A DNA stretch of 64,000 bases from Rohdeia sp044358925 (lineage in GTDB: Bacteria; Planctomycetota; UBA1135; GCA-002686595). The position numbers were made by a program, and so were the translations under genes. Each line of letters opens with the position of its first letter. Positions within the stretch are counted from its first letter, which is position 1. Below the pieces are notes generated by a model. It was not told the origin of the DNA and made no database searches. It worked only from the letters and a program-made list of their open reading frames with translations. Shown piece after piece: positions 26,157 to 35,448 of the stretch. The stretch covers positions 6,122 through 70,121 of the forward strand of contig JBIKNC010000001.1 in the NCBI GenBank assembly GCA_044358925.1, given 5' to 3'.

Positions 26157-27872
26157 TCAGTCACCCATGGTCACGCGCAGCACTTCCTCGAGTGAGGACT
26201 TGCCACGCATCGCGTTGAGCAGCCCGACGCGGCGCAGGGTCAACATGCCCTCCGCCATCGCCTGCCGTTTGATCTCGGCCGCCGAGGCGCCGGTGACGAT
26301 CAAGCGTTTGATCTCGTGGCTCAGGAAGAGCGTCTCCAGCACGGCGAAGCGGCCCTTGTAGCCGCCCGTGCAGCGCGGGCAGCCCGCTTGATTGGCCGCG
26401 AAGAGCTGGAAGCCGGTCACGAAGTCCTCGTCGCGGAAACCGACGCTCTCGAGTTCGGCGCGCGGCAACTCGACCTGTTGGCGGCAGTGCGGACAGAGCA
26501 CACGTGCGAGGCGCTGAGCCGCGACGCACAGCAGTGACGTCGACACCATGAACGGGTCGATGCCCATGTCGACGAGGCGTGTGATCGTCGACGACGCGTC
26601 GTTCGTGTGCAGTGTGGAGAGCACGAGGTGGCCCGTGAGCGCGGCCTTCACCGCGATCTCGGCCGTCTCCGTGTCGCGGATCTCGCCGATGAGCACGACG
26701 TCCGGGTCCTGTCGCAGGATCGAACGCAGAGCACCGGCGAACGTGAGTCCGCGCTTCGGATTGACCGGCACCTGGTTGATGCCGTCCATGCGGTACTCGA
26801 CCGGATCCTCGACCGTCACGACGTTGATCTCGGGCGTGCTGACTTCGCGCACCGACGCATACAACGTCGTCGACTTGCCCGAACCCGTCGGGCCGGTCAC
26901 GAGCAACATGCCGTACGACGAGTTGATCGCCTTCTGCATGTCGGCGAGGCAGCGCGGCTCGTAGCCGAGCTTCGTCAGGTCCTTCGCGACACCGCTCGAG
27001 TCGAGGATACGCATGACCGCCTTCTCACCGCCGACGACCGGCAGCGTGGAGAGGCGGAAGTCGATCGTGCGACTCTCGTAGCGGATCTGGAACTTGCCGT
27101 CCTGCGGCCCCATTCGCTCCGCGATGTCGAGATTCGCGAGGATCTTGAGGCGCGAGATCACCGAGTTCAGCATCTGCTTCGGCGGCGTCATGACCTCGAT
27201 CAGACGACCGTCGATGCGGAAGCGCACGCGGATGTGGTGGTCGCACGGCTCGATGTGGATGTCACTGGCCTTGTCGCGCAATGCGCGCAACAGGAGCACG
27301 TTGACGAGCTTGACCGACGGCACCTCGTTCGGGTCCGTCGTCGCGCCGGCCAGGTCGAGCTGCTCCTCCTCTTCCTTCTTCGCGTCCTCGACGGAGATGT
27401 CGAACTCGCTCGTCTGGACGCTGCTCAACAGGTCGTCGACCTGCTTCGCGCCCGTGTCGTAGGCCTTCGCGATCGCGGCCTTGATGCTGGCCGAGTGGCC
27501 GAGCAGCGGCCGGATCCTGCAGCCCGTGATCAGGTGCAGGTCGTCGAGCAGCAACACGTCGAACGGATCCGAGACGACGACCGTCAACAGGTCGCCGTTG
27601 CGCGACACGGGCAGCGCCGTGTGTTCGTCGCAGCTCTCCTTCGGGAGCAGCTCGAGCACTCGATGGTCCGGATGGACGCGCGAAACGTCGACGGGCACGA
27701 CGCCGGCCGCGGAGCCGAGCAACTCGAGGAGGCCGCGTTCCGAGAATTTCTCTCGGACCACGAGCTCCTCGAGCACGGGCTTGCCGCTGTCCGCTGCGCG
27801 CGTCCAGTCTTCGTTGGACACGAGTCCACCGTCGATCAGGAGCCGCCGGATCTTGCCGGAAGTACGGATCAT
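26157..27872 (-). CDS. pilB: Type IV pilus extension ATPase PilB (GspE family)
   Basis: The 571-residue product has a MshEN-type N-terminal domain (residues ~1-150) and a hexameric ATPase core. Walker A is GPTGSGKST (327-335), the Asp box DPVEYRMDGINQ follows, Walker B is VVLIGEIRDTETA, and the His box is LSTLHTNDA. Near the C-terminus a tetracysteine zinc site (CPHCRQ...CPRCTGGYKGR) separates PilB/GspE from PilT. The ATG start shares one base with the pilT stop (TGATG), which supports this start over a longer upstream reading. PilB powers pilus assembly with PilC. A Lys/Glu-rich linker (KKEEEE) separates the N-terminal domain from the core. Confidence 0.97.
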   Translation of the reverse strand: MIRTSGKIRRLLIDGGLVSNEDWTRAADSGKPVLEELVVREKFSERGLLELLGSAAGVVPVDVSRVHPDHRVLELLPKESCDEHTALPVSRNGDLLTVVVSDPFDVLLLDDLHLITGCRIRPLLGHSASIKAAIAKAYDTGAKQVDDLLSSVQTSEFDISVEDAKKEEEEQLDLAGATTDPNEVPSVKLVNVLLLRALRDKASDIHIEPCDHHIRVRFRIDGRLIEVMTPPKQMLNSVISRLKILANLDIAERMGPQDGKFQIRYESRTIDFRLSTLPVVGGEKAVMRILDSSGVAKDLTKLGYEPRCLADMQKAINSSYGMLLVTGPTGSGKSTTLYASVREVSTPEINVVTVEDPVEYRMDGINQVPVNPKRGLTFAGALRSILRQDPDVVLIGEIRDTETAEIAVKAALTGHLVLSTLHTNDASSTITRLVDMGIDPFMVSTSLLCVAAQRLARVLCPHCRQQVELPRAELESVGFRDEDFVTGFQLFAANQAGCPRCTGGYKGRFAVLETLFLSHEIKRLIVTGASAAEIKRQAMAEGMLTLRRVGLLNAMRGKSSLEEVLRVTMGD

Positions 27873-28936
27873 CAGGCGGCTCGCACGAGACGCAGGAACT
27901 CGGATGCGTCGCTCAACGAAGCTTCGGCATCCTGAACACGCACTTGGCCGCGCCGCACCAGATCGGCCAACGAGGCCGTCATCGTGCGCATGCCGATGCG
28001 ACCGCCGGTCTGCATCTGCGAGTAGATCTGGTGGGCCTTGCCCTCGCGGATGAGCGCGCGCACGGCAGGCGTGCTGAGCAGCACCTCCGCCGCCATCACG
28101 CGCCCGCGCCCTTCGGCGCGCGGCAGCAGTTGCTGGCAGAAGACCGCTTCCAGCGTGAAGCTGAGCTGCGTGAGCACCTGCGGTTGCTGGTGCGACGGGA
28201 ACACGTCGATGATGCGGTTGATCGTCTGCACCGCGTCGTTCGTGTGCAGCGTGCCGAACGTCAAGTGACCGGTCTCGGCCAGCGTCAGCGCCGCTTCGAT
28301 CGTCTCGAGGTCGCGAAGTTCGCCGACGAGCACGATGTCGGGGTCCTGACGCAACACGCTGCGCAGCGCGTTCTGGAAGGCCTTGCTGTCGCCGCCGACC
28401 TCGCGCTGCGTCACGAGGCAGCTCTGACTGACGTGCGAGAACTCGATCGGGTCCTCGATCGTGACGATGTGACCCTGACGCGTCTTGTTGATGTGGTCGA
28501 TCATCGACGCCAGCGACGTCGACTTGCCCGAACCCGTCGCACCGCACACGAGCACGAGGCCCGAGTGCAGGTTGCACAAGCGTTCGCAGACGTCTTGCGG
28601 CAGACCGAGGTCCTTGAAGTTCGAGATCTTGTGCGGCACGAGGCGCAGCACACAGGCCACGCTGCCGCGCTGATAGAAGACGTTGGCTCGGAAACGCCCC
28701 GTGTCGTGCAGCTCGAACGAACAGTCCAGCTCGAGGTCGCGGTCGACCTTCGCGATCTGCTCCTGCGTGAGCACGCTCGTCGCGAGACGACGGGTGTCCT
28801 CCGGCGTGAGCGGCGGCGTGTCGACCGGTACGAGCGCTCCGTCGACGCGGATGCGCGGCGGGCTACCAGCCGAGATGTGGAGGTCCGAGCCGCCCTTGCG
28901 CACGAGTAGCGCAAGGAGGTCTTCCATCGTGATCAT
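27872..28936 (-). CDS. pilT: Type IV pilus retraction ATPase PilT
   Basis: At 354 residues this is a canonical PilT. It has an N-terminal PAS-like domain starting with GGSDLHISAGSPPRIRVDG, Walker A GATGSGKST (132-140), the Asp box EDPIEFSH, Walker B DIVLVGELRD, the His box TFGTLHTNDA, and the C-terminal retraction motif TPAVRALIREGKAHQI (AIRNLIRE-type). No zinc cysteines are present, as expected for PilT. It is the first gene of the run pilT-pilB-pilC-pilin and overlaps pilB by one base. PilT depolymerises pili, giving twitching motility and DNA uptake. Confidence 0.97.
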   Translation of the reverse strand: MITMEDLLALLVRKGGSDLHISAGSPPRIRVDGALVPVDTPPLTPEDTRRLATSVLTQEQIAKVDRDLELDCSFELHDTGRFRANVFYQRGSVACVLRLVPHKISNFKDLGLPQDVCERLCNLHSGLVLVCGATGSGKSTSLASMIDHINKTRQGHIVTIEDPIEFSHVSQSCLVTQREVGGDSKAFQNALRSVLRQDPDIVLVGELRDLETIEAALTLAETGHLTFGTLHTNDAVQTINRIIDVFPSHQQPQVLTQLSFTLEAVFCQQLLPRAEGRGRVMAAEVLLSTPAVRALIREGKAHQIYSQMQTGGRIGMRTMTASLADLVRRGQVRVQDAEASLSDASEFLRLVRAA

Positions 28937-29092
28937 GGGACGTGCGGGTTCGAGGCCCGGGGAACGGGGTCACTCGCCGCCCACGTCGCTGCCAGGAAAC
29001 TCCCGCGACGACGGAACGGCCGATGCTCAGTGATCGGGCCGCCCGTCGGGCCATCTGAAGGCTGGTCGCGTCTTTCGTGGCGGGTGCACGCC

Positions 29093-31111
29093 TCAGTCGT
29101 CCGCGTGCACCCGGCCGAACTCGGCCAGGACCTTGGCTTGCTCGTTCGCAGGCACCGGCGCGTAGCCGTGCGCGCGCGCGGACCAGGTCGCGGTGCCGGC
29201 GGTCGACGAACGCAGGTCGCGGTTGTAGGTCTGCAACATGACCTGCGGGACGTGGGCACGCACGACGGCGACGGCGCCGTCGCCCTCGGACTGCTGATCG
29301 ATCACGTGGCCGCGCCGCTGACTCGTGATGTCGGAGAACACGGCGCCCGCGTGTTCGGCGGGGACGTGCACTTCGATCTCCATGATCGGCTCGAGCAGCG
29401 TCGGCCGCGCCTTGGTGAACGCGTCGCGGAAGGCGCGCGCTCCCGCGGTCTTGAAGCTCGCCTCGTCGGAGTCGACCGCGTGGAACTTGCCGTCGAAGAC
29501 TTCGACCTCGACGTCGACCACCTGCGCGTGTGTGAGGATGCCCTGCGTGCAGATCTCACGCACCCCCTTCTCGACGGCCGGGATCAGGTTGCGCGGGATC
29601 GCTCCGCCGACGACCTCGTCCTTGAACACGACACCGCTGCCTTCGACGCCCGGGCGCACGCGCAGATGGCACTCGCCGAACTGGCCGCGACCGCCGCTCT
29701 GCTTCTTGTGGCGGTACATCGACTCCGCCGGAGCGCGAATGGTCTCGCGGTAGGCGATGCGCGGAGCATGAGTCGTCACCGCGACGCCGAAGCGCCGCTT
29801 CAGTCGCGCCTCGACGATCGAGAGGTGCAGTTCGCTCATGCCGCTGATCACGAGTTCGTGGGTCAGCGGATCGTGGCGGTACCGGAAGGTCGGATCCTCC
29901 GAGGCGAGCTTGGCGAGCGACGGGCCGATCTTCTGTTCGTCGTTGCGTGAGACGAGCGCGACGGCCGACGAGACGAGCGGCTCCGGGAACTGCGGGAAGT
30001 CGATGGGCGTGCCGCCGCGGCCCGGCGGCCCGAACGTGTCACCGACGCCGAGGCCTTCGACTTTCGTGAACGCGACGATGCTGCCCGCCTCCGCCGACTC
30101 GATCGCTTCGCGGTTCTTGCCGCCCATCAACACGAACAACCCACCGAGCTTCTCCGGCTTGCCGTCGCGCCCGACGGGCACGACGGCGTCGTGCGCTCCG
30201 AGCCGTCCGTGCAGCAGCCGCGCGTAGCAGACCTTGCCGACGTGCGTGTCGGCGCGCACGGCGAAGACGACGCCGCGCGGCTCGCCCTCCTCCGACATGT
30301 CGATGTGCGCGCCGCCGCTCGTGAAACCGTCGACCTCGTGCGGTCCGGGCGCTGCGCGCTCGAGGAATGCGAGCAACTCGTCGACACCCACACCCGTGGC
30401 CGGGTTCGCACACAGGATCGGCACGAGCGTGTGCCCGACGATCGCCATCGGGTAGTACCGACGCAGTTCGTCCTCGGTCAGGTCCTGCGTCTCGAGGTAG
30501 CGCTCCACGGCCGCTTCGTCGCTGCAGCCGTCCATCACGCGGTCCATCAGCATCTGCCGCCACGGACTCTTGGGATCGCGCATCACGCGGTGCACGCCCG
30601 CGAGACGTTCGTTCGCGATGTCGGGCACGAGGCCCGGCACACACACTTCGCCGAAGGCCGCACGCAGTTCGTTCACGACCGTGTCGAACGTCCGGTTCTC
30701 TCCCTCGCAGTGCGTGACGACGATCGCCATCGGTCGCCCCGACGCGACGACCTGCGACACCTTCTGACGCAGGTTGGTCGTGACGCCGCTCGCACACGAC
30801 ACGACCACGATCGCGAGGTCGGCGGCGAACAGTCCGGCGCGCGTTTCACCCTCGAACTCGGGGTAGCCGGGCGTGTCGACGAAGTTCCAGTCGTAGACGT
30901 CGTGGCGCGCGTGGACGACGGCGAGCTTGAGCGTGTGCTGCTTGTCCTGCTCCTCCGGTTCCGTGTCGCACAGGCTCGTGCGATCGGCCACCGACCCTTT
31001 GCGTTCGGTGGCGCCGGCCGCGAACGCGAGAGCGTCGACCAGCGTCGTCTTGCCGACACCGGGGTGGCCGAGGAAGACGACGTTGCGGTGGCGCGTGGAT
31101 GTGTCGCTCAT
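29093..31111 (-). CDS. Elongation factor G-like GTPase (EF-G paralogue) with altered G4 motif
   Basis: The 672-residue protein has EF-G domains I-V: GTPase domain 1-260, a beta-barrel to ~370, then domains III-V with characteristic SGMSELHLSIV, GRGQFGECHL and VEVEVFDGKFHAVDS stretches. G1 is GHPGVGKTT (15-23) and G3 is DTPG (79-82). The G4 position, normally NKxD, reads VVTHCEGE (133-136), so the guanine-specificity Asn and Asp are absent. It belongs with the EF-G-like group sometimes called EF-G2, not the main translocase. No tufA, rpsL or rpsG gene is nearby, which also argues against it being the housekeeping EF-G. Its function is unclear, possibly ribosome-related under stress. Confidence 0.87.
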   Translation of the reverse strand: MSDTSTRHRNVVFLGHPGVGKTTLVDALAFAAGATERKGSVADRTSLCDTEPEEQDKQHTLKLAVVHARHDVYDWNFVDTPGYPEFEGETRAGLFAADLAIVVVSCASGVTTNLRQKVSQVVASGRPMAIVVTHCEGENRTFDTVVNELRAAFGEVCVPGLVPDIANERLAGVHRVMRDPKSPWRQMLMDRVMDGCSDEAAVERYLETQDLTEDELRRYYPMAIVGHTLVPILCANPATGVGVDELLAFLERAAPGPHEVDGFTSGGAHIDMSEEGEPRGVVFAVRADTHVGKVCYARLLHGRLGAHDAVVPVGRDGKPEKLGGLFVLMGGKNREAIESAEAGSIVAFTKVEGLGVGDTFGPPGRGGTPIDFPQFPEPLVSSAVALVSRNDEQKIGPSLAKLASEDPTFRYRHDPLTHELVISGMSELHLSIVEARLKRRFGVAVTTHAPRIAYRETIRAPAESMYRHKKQSGGRGQFGECHLRVRPGVEGSGVVFKDEVVGGAIPRNLIPAVEKGVREICTQGILTHAQVVDVEVEVFDGKFHAVDSDEASFKTAGARAFRDAFTKARPTLLEPIMEIEVHVPAEHAGAVFSDITSQRRGHVIDQQSEGDGAVAVVRAHVPQVMLQTYNRDLRSSTAGTATWSARAHGYAPVPANEQAKVLAEFGRVHADD

Positions 31112-31417
31112 GGCGGCGGGCTCCTGGGCCCTTGGGGCCCTGGGTGGGTCGAGAACCGCGTCCGCCGTGCGGCGGGCGCACCGAGGTCGATGCTACCCGT
31201 TGGCGCCGAGAGTGGCGGGAGCGACACCACGGTCCTCCGCGCGCGAGCGCCGCGCGCCGGCGCGGTGCCCGCTGCATGCGGCTCGGCGCGCCGTGCACAC
31301 GCGGCACCGACACGAAACGACCCCGCGCCCGTCACCGGCCGCATGGAGCGGCCTGTGACGGGCGCGGGGTCTTGGATCGGGCGAAAGCCGCTCGTCGAGA
31401 CGAGCGCTCCCGTTCGA
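31112..31417. other. Intergenic region upstream of the EF-G-like gene
   Basis: This 306-base gap contains the start region of the EF-G-like gene and, at 31321-31369, a strong hairpin past the OmpA-like gene. I see nothing else, and no plausible small gene. Confidence 0.55.
31321..31369 (-). terminator. Strong terminator after the OmpA/Pal-like gene
   Basis: Two 22-base arms starting CCCCGCGCCCGTCAC pair with a single mismatch around a 5-base loop. The stem ends 48 bases past the OmpA-like stop, and on the minus strand it is followed by TCGTTTCG. Confidence 0.82.
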
Positions 31418-32098
31418 TCACTGATGCACGATGATCTCGACGCGGCGGTTCTTGGCCTTGCCGGCCGGCGACGTGTTCTCCGAGATCGGGCGGTACTCAC
31501 CGTGGCCCGCGACGATGCAGTTGTCGTCCGCGACGCCGCAGGACTCGACGAGGAAGCGGTGCACCGACGAGGCACGCGCGATCGAGAGCTCGCGGTTCGT
31601 CTTGAACTTGCTCTTGCTGGGTTGGTCGCCGTCCGTGTGGCCTTCGATCCAGTACTGAGCGTTCGGGAACTCGCTCACGAGGCGGCGCGCGACGGACTGC
31701 ACGGCTTGTTGGCCGCTCGACTTGAGGTCCGCGGAGCCCGAGTCGAACGTGATGCCGGCCGGGATCGAGATGACGAGGTCGCGACCGCGCATCGAGACGT
31801 CGATGCCCTGGTCGGTGAGTTCGGGGTAGTCGGGCGTCGGCGACGGGACCGAAGCGTCTTGGAGCTGACGGTCGAGCGCCGCGACTTCGTTCTGGTAGGT
31901 GTTGACCTGGCGTTCGAGGTCGAGCTTCTCGCTCTTCAGGCGCGCGTTCTCGTCGCGCAGTGTGATGACCTCGTCCTCGTAGGCCTGCAGCGCCTTGTGC
32001 GAGGCGCAACCGGGCGAGAAGACGGCGGCGAGAGCGACGGCGCAGAACGCGGCCAGCCGGTGGAAGCGGAAGGTCTTGGGGGCGGGCGTGGAGATCAT
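31418..32098 (-). CDS. OmpA/Pal family peptidoglycan-associated lipoprotein
   Basis: The 226-residue product has a signal peptide with a Cys at residue 31 (AVFSPGC), a coiled-coil spacer of about 50 residues (YEDEVITLRDENARLKSEK), and a C-terminal OmpA domain. The domain shows ITFDSGSADLKSSGQQAV, WIEGHTDGDQP and RELSIARASSVHRFL, and ends SPAGKAKNRRVEIIV. These residues bind diaminopimelate in peptidoglycan, so the protein tethers the outer membrane to the wall. The ATG at 32098 precedes the signal peptide directly; a longer reading would spoil it. The gene is flanked by the hairpin at 31321 and a 300-base gap, suggesting a monocistronic unit. Confidence 0.93.
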   Translation of the reverse strand: MISTPAPKTFRFHRLAAFCAVALAAVFSPGCASHKALQAYEDEVITLRDENARLKSEKLDLERQVNTYQNEVAALDRQLQDASVPSPTPDYPELTDQGIDVSMRGRDLVISIPAGITFDSGSADLKSSGQQAVQSVARRLVSEFPNAQYWIEGHTDGDQPSKSKFKTNRELSIARASSVHRFLVESCGVADDNCIVAGHGEYRPISENTSPAGKAKNRRVEIIVHQ

Positions 32099-32398
32099 GG
32101 ATCGGAGGGTCGGACTCGGGCGGTTTCTGGTTGGGGCATGCGGCGCGAGATCACGCGTCCCCCCCACCGCCCGTTCGCTGCTGGGCGACGACGGACGGCG
32201 GCGGGCGGCGACGGTGGTGTCGAGCCGAGGCTGGACGGGGTGCTCGCCGGCGCGACACGCGGGGTGGGTGTCGACGCTCGAGCGGGCCGCCGCGGGCCGG
32301 GAAGGTCTCGGTGGGCGACGAGCGATGCGGCGCGCGCATCACGGGCACGTCCACGGACGCGCCGTGGAGTGCCGGTTCTCGCCGGAACCGAGCCCGAC
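32099..32398. other. Intergenic region upstream of the OmpA-like gene
   Basis: These 300 bases lie between the prepilin peptidase stop and the OmpA-like start. I saw no hairpin of note and no coding frame with sensible composition; a promoter for the OmpA-like gene is expected here. Confidence 0.5.
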
Positions 32399-33331
32399 TC
32401 AGGGGCCGAAGGGCAGCAGCCGGACGAGATCTTTCCAGGCCAGCAGGGTGATTCCAATCCCCAAGGCGAGGTACGGGCCAAACGGGAGATAACGCCCGAG
32501 GCGGCGCGCTCCGGCCACGGTCCACAAAAGCGACTTCCTGAGCCGACGGCTGCGTTGGCGTCGGCGCAGCAGGTGGTGGAAGTGCGCGATCGCGACGATG
32601 CCGGCGATCGATCCGGCGCCCGCGCCGACGAGGAAAGCGGCCAGCGCGCCGCCCGGCCCGACCAGTCCACCGGCCGCGGCCATGAGCTTCACGTCGCCCA
32701 GCCCCATCGCCTCCTGACCGTAGACGCGCGAACCGATCCAGCCGACGAGGAGCGGCAGCCCGCCGCCCGCCAAGATGCCCGCGACCGAGCCGAACAGCGC
32801 GCCGACGCGATCGACGGCGCCCGGCGTGTCGGACATGGCCTGGGCGACGAGCGTGTGTTCGTGCAGCGCCGGCACGAGCAGCGACAGGATCGGCGCGAGC
32901 ACCGTGCCGCCGATCGAGATCTCGTCGGGGATCTCGAAGAACTGGAAGTCGACCGCGCTCGCGATCACGAGCGCCGTGAGTGCGACCCACCAGACGAGCA
33001 GGAGTCCGAGGTTCGGGGCCGGCAGACACCACAGGGCCGTCGCGAAGAGCGCTCCGCACAGGATCTCGACCAGCGGGTAGCGCCAGTGGATCGGCGTCTG
33101 GCACGAACGGCAGCGGCCGCGCAGCGCGAGCCACGACACGAGCGGCAGGTTGTCGAACCAGCGCAACTGGTAGCCGCAGCTCGGGCAGAACGAGCGGCGC
33201 GGCTTCGTCATCGACAGCTCGGGCCGCGGCAGACGGTGGATCGCGGCGTTCGCGAACGAGCCGGCCATCAAGCCGAAGAGGACCGCGAACAGGTACTGAA
33301 GTTCGAGCGGTAGTTCGAAGGGTCCGAGCAC
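32399..33331 (-). CDS. pilD: Type IV prepilin peptidase / N-methyltransferase PilD
   Basis: The 310-residue integral membrane enzyme has the N-terminal methyltransferase loop with zinc-type cysteines (CPSCGYQLRWFDNLPLVSWLALRGRCRSC). The two catalytic aspartates of the aspartyl peptidase are in AVDFQFFEIPDE and GLGDVKLMAAAGG. About seven membrane helices are visible. It cleaves prepilins such as the one at 23745-24470 just before Phe(+1) and methylates the new N-terminus. The start is GTG. It stands alone, about 3.5 kb from the pilT-pilin block, and in front of the OmpA-like gene. Confidence 0.96.
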   Translation of the reverse strand: MLGPFELPLELQYLFAVLFGLMAGSFANAAIHRLPRPELSMTKPRRSFCPSCGYQLRWFDNLPLVSWLALRGRCRSCQTPIHWRYPLVEILCGALFATALWCLPAPNLGLLLVWWVALTALVIASAVDFQFFEIPDEISIGGTVLAPILSLLVPALHEHTLVAQAMSDTPGAVDRVGALFGSVAGILAGGGLPLLVGWIGSRVYGQEAMGLGDVKLMAAAGGLVGPGGALAAFLVGAGAGSIAGIVAIAHFHHLLRRRQRSRRLRKSLLWTVAGARRLGRYLPFGPYLALGIGITLLAWKDLVRLLPFGP

Positions 33332-33426
33332 GCGCGGAGCCTATCCGCGCCGCGCGCTCGGTCGGCACGCGCTCGGGCGACGGCGTGTGCGAGTCCCACT
33401 CGCGTGCGTGGCGGTGTGCGCTGGTG

Positions 33427-35259
33427 TCACTCCCAGACCAGCTCGACTTCGTCGAGCCACGGCGGATCCCACGCCTTCGATTTGTCGCTGCGCGCCGAAA
33501 CCGTCAAGTCGACGAGCAACCGCAGGGTCTCGCAGTCCTCGAGCAGGCGCACGTCCGCAACCGGACCGATGTCGACCGACTGGCCGTCGCTCGTGCGCCG
33601 CGTTCCGAGGTAGCGCACGTCGAAGCGTCCGATCGGATCACCCGCTGCGACGCTCGCCCCTTGCTGCGGATGACCGAGCACACGGGCCGCGCGCCAACGG
33701 CGCAGCGCTCCACCGGCGCCGATCGGGCCCGAGATGATCGACCAGGTCTGTTCCGTCGCGAGCGGGTTCTCCTTCGGCTCGTCGATCTCGATCGGCAGCG
33801 TCTCGGTCCATGCGATCACCGAGCTGCGGCTGTAGGGCTCGCTGAACCAGGCTTCGCTCGCGACGACTCGCCCGGGCACGCGCACACGACCGCCAGCGAC
33901 GAGGACACACGGTCCGTCGGCGTCGATCTCGCCGCGCACGACGATGTCGCCGCCCGCCACGAAGATCGTGATCGGCGGCCCGCCGGTGCGCGAGCGATCG
34001 ACGAAGGCCGAGAGCGACTCGCCCGCCTCGAAACGGATGCGACCGACGCCGAACTCGGGGCTGCGGTCGAAGCGGCGCAGCCACTCCTGAGGTGCTTCGC
34101 CGTCGCGGCGCCGCGCGTCACCGGTCTGCACGCGGCGCACGATGCGGCCGTCGATCTCGAGCGCTCCCTGCGCAGCGACGACGACGATGCCGGTGCCCGG
34201 CAGTTCGACGACGGCGTCGGTCGGAACGACGAGCGAGGTCGCGTTCCACGAGCTGCGCTCGCCGGCACTTTCGAGGACCAGCGGCCCGTCGCTCCCGTCG
34301 CCGGCGCTCTTCGGGAAGCGCAAACGCACGCGGCCGTCGCCCTCCCAACGCGCCTCCCCCACCGCGCCTTCGACGGCGCGCGGTGTCGCGAGTTGGCTCG
34401 ACGTGAAACTCTCGAGGAAGCGCGGACCTGCGGGCGGCGGGGACACGGGTTCGACGACGAGTGCAGCGCCGGTCGGCAACGCGATCCACGGAATGGGCAC
34501 ACGACTGCCGCCGAGGTCGCACAACGCAGCCGCGCCGCGGTCGGCGAGCAAGCGATGTTCGCCGACCGTCAGGAGGACCGGCACGCCCGCGGCGTCGACG
34601 GGCATGAGTTCGATGCGCGCGCGACCGGCGACGTTCTCGACGAGGCGCGCGCGCACGCGGATGCGCTCGAGACGGCTGAGTGGCACGAGGACGAACAGGT
34701 CGTCGTTCACCGTTCGCGGATCGAGAGCTTGATCGCACACGAGGACCCACGGCGCGCCCGCTTCGGTGCGTGTGTTCTCGATCGACAGCAACGCAGCGCG
34801 ATCGGGCGCGTCGTCGAGGAACGGAAGTTCGGAGGCCGCATCGGCCGTCTCGAAGCGCGCGCGGAACGTGCGCGACAGCGGCGCGCCGTCGCGGCTGCGC
34901 AGTGCGTCGACGCGTGGAAAGCCGAGCAACTCGAGGGTGTAGACGGCTCCTGCACCGAAGCTCCCGGTCGCGAGCGCGCGATCGATCGGCAGAGCCGGTT
35001 CGAACGACAGCCGTCGACCGACGACCTCGAGTGCACCGTCGACTTCGTGGCCGCGCTCGTCGACGACGCGCACGGTGCGGCGTGTGATCGAGCGCGGATC
35101 GAGGTTCTGCGAGAAGTGAACGACGAGCGGCTCGTTCAGGAGCACTCCGCCCGCTGCCGCGTGACGGAACTGCGTGACTTCCAGTGCCTGTGCGGCCTTG
35201 CGCGAACAGGCGGCGAGGCCACACGTGACGAGGATGCAAACGAGCGCGGACCGGAGCAC
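33427..35259 (-). CDS. Secreted Ig-like lipoprotein (paralogue B)
   Basis: The 610-residue protein starts at a GTG giving a clean lipoprotein signal ending CGLAAC (Cys18). An Ig-like Big_5-type domain follows (VVHFSQNLDPRSITRRTVRVVDERG). A second Ig-like stretch surrounds VCDQALDPRTVNDDLF. A central module begins with FLESFTSSQLATP and contains TDAVVELPGTGIVVVAAQG and a beta-rich stretch GGDIVVRGEIDADGPCVLV. The C-terminus (ETLRLLVDLTVSAR...LDEVELVW) matches the terminal module of its neighbours at 35449 and 38789. It lacks the long Gly-rich region of its paralogues and is the smallest of the four. It lies 95 bases from pilD. Function unknown. Confidence 0.78.
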   Translation of the reverse strand: MLRSALVCILVTCGLAACSRKAAQALEVTQFRHAAAGGVLLNEPLVVHFSQNLDPRSITRRTVRVVDERGHEVDGALEVVGRRLSFEPALPIDRALATGSFGAGAVYTLELLGFPRVDALRSRDGAPLSRTFRARFETADAASELPFLDDAPDRAALLSIENTRTEAGAPWVLVCDQALDPRTVNDDLFVLVPLSRLERIRVRARLVENVAGRARIELMPVDAAGVPVLLTVGEHRLLADRGAAALCDLGGSRVPIPWIALPTGAALVVEPVSPPPAGPRFLESFTSSQLATPRAVEGAVGEARWEGDGRVRLRFPKSAGDGSDGPLVLESAGERSSWNATSLVVPTDAVVELPGTGIVVVAAQGALEIDGRIVRRVQTGDARRRDGEAPQEWLRRFDRSPEFGVGRIRFEAGESLSAFVDRSRTGGPPITIFVAGGDIVVRGEIDADGPCVLVAGGRVRVPGRVVASEAWFSEPYSRSSVIAWTETLPIEIDEPKENPLATEQTWSIISGPIGAGGALRRWRAARVLGHPQQGASVAAGDPIGRFDVRYLGTRRTSDGQSVDIGPVADVRLLEDCETLRLLVDLTVSARSDKSKAWDPPWLDEVELVWE

Positions 35260-35370
35260 GTGTCGCAGGATAGGCCGCGAGCGGCCCGCCTGCTCGTCCC
35301 GAGTCCTCCCTGCGCCGCGCTCGCGAAACAGGCCCGCACGAACGCCGCACACGTGCAGGGCCTCATGACA

Positions 35371-35408
35371 AGGGACCCCGCGACACCATGCGGCGTCGCG
35401 GGGTCCCT
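35371..35408 (-). terminator. Terminator after lipoprotein C
   Basis: A perfect 14-bp stem (AGGGACCCCGCGAC and its complement) with a 10-base loop begins 41 bases past the stop of the gene at 35449-38760. Read on the minus strand it is followed by TGTCAT. It separates lipoprotein genes C and B. Confidence 0.78.
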
Positions 35409-35448
35409 CGTGCTCCTTCGCGGTCGGGCACTGGCCCGGCCGAAGGCA

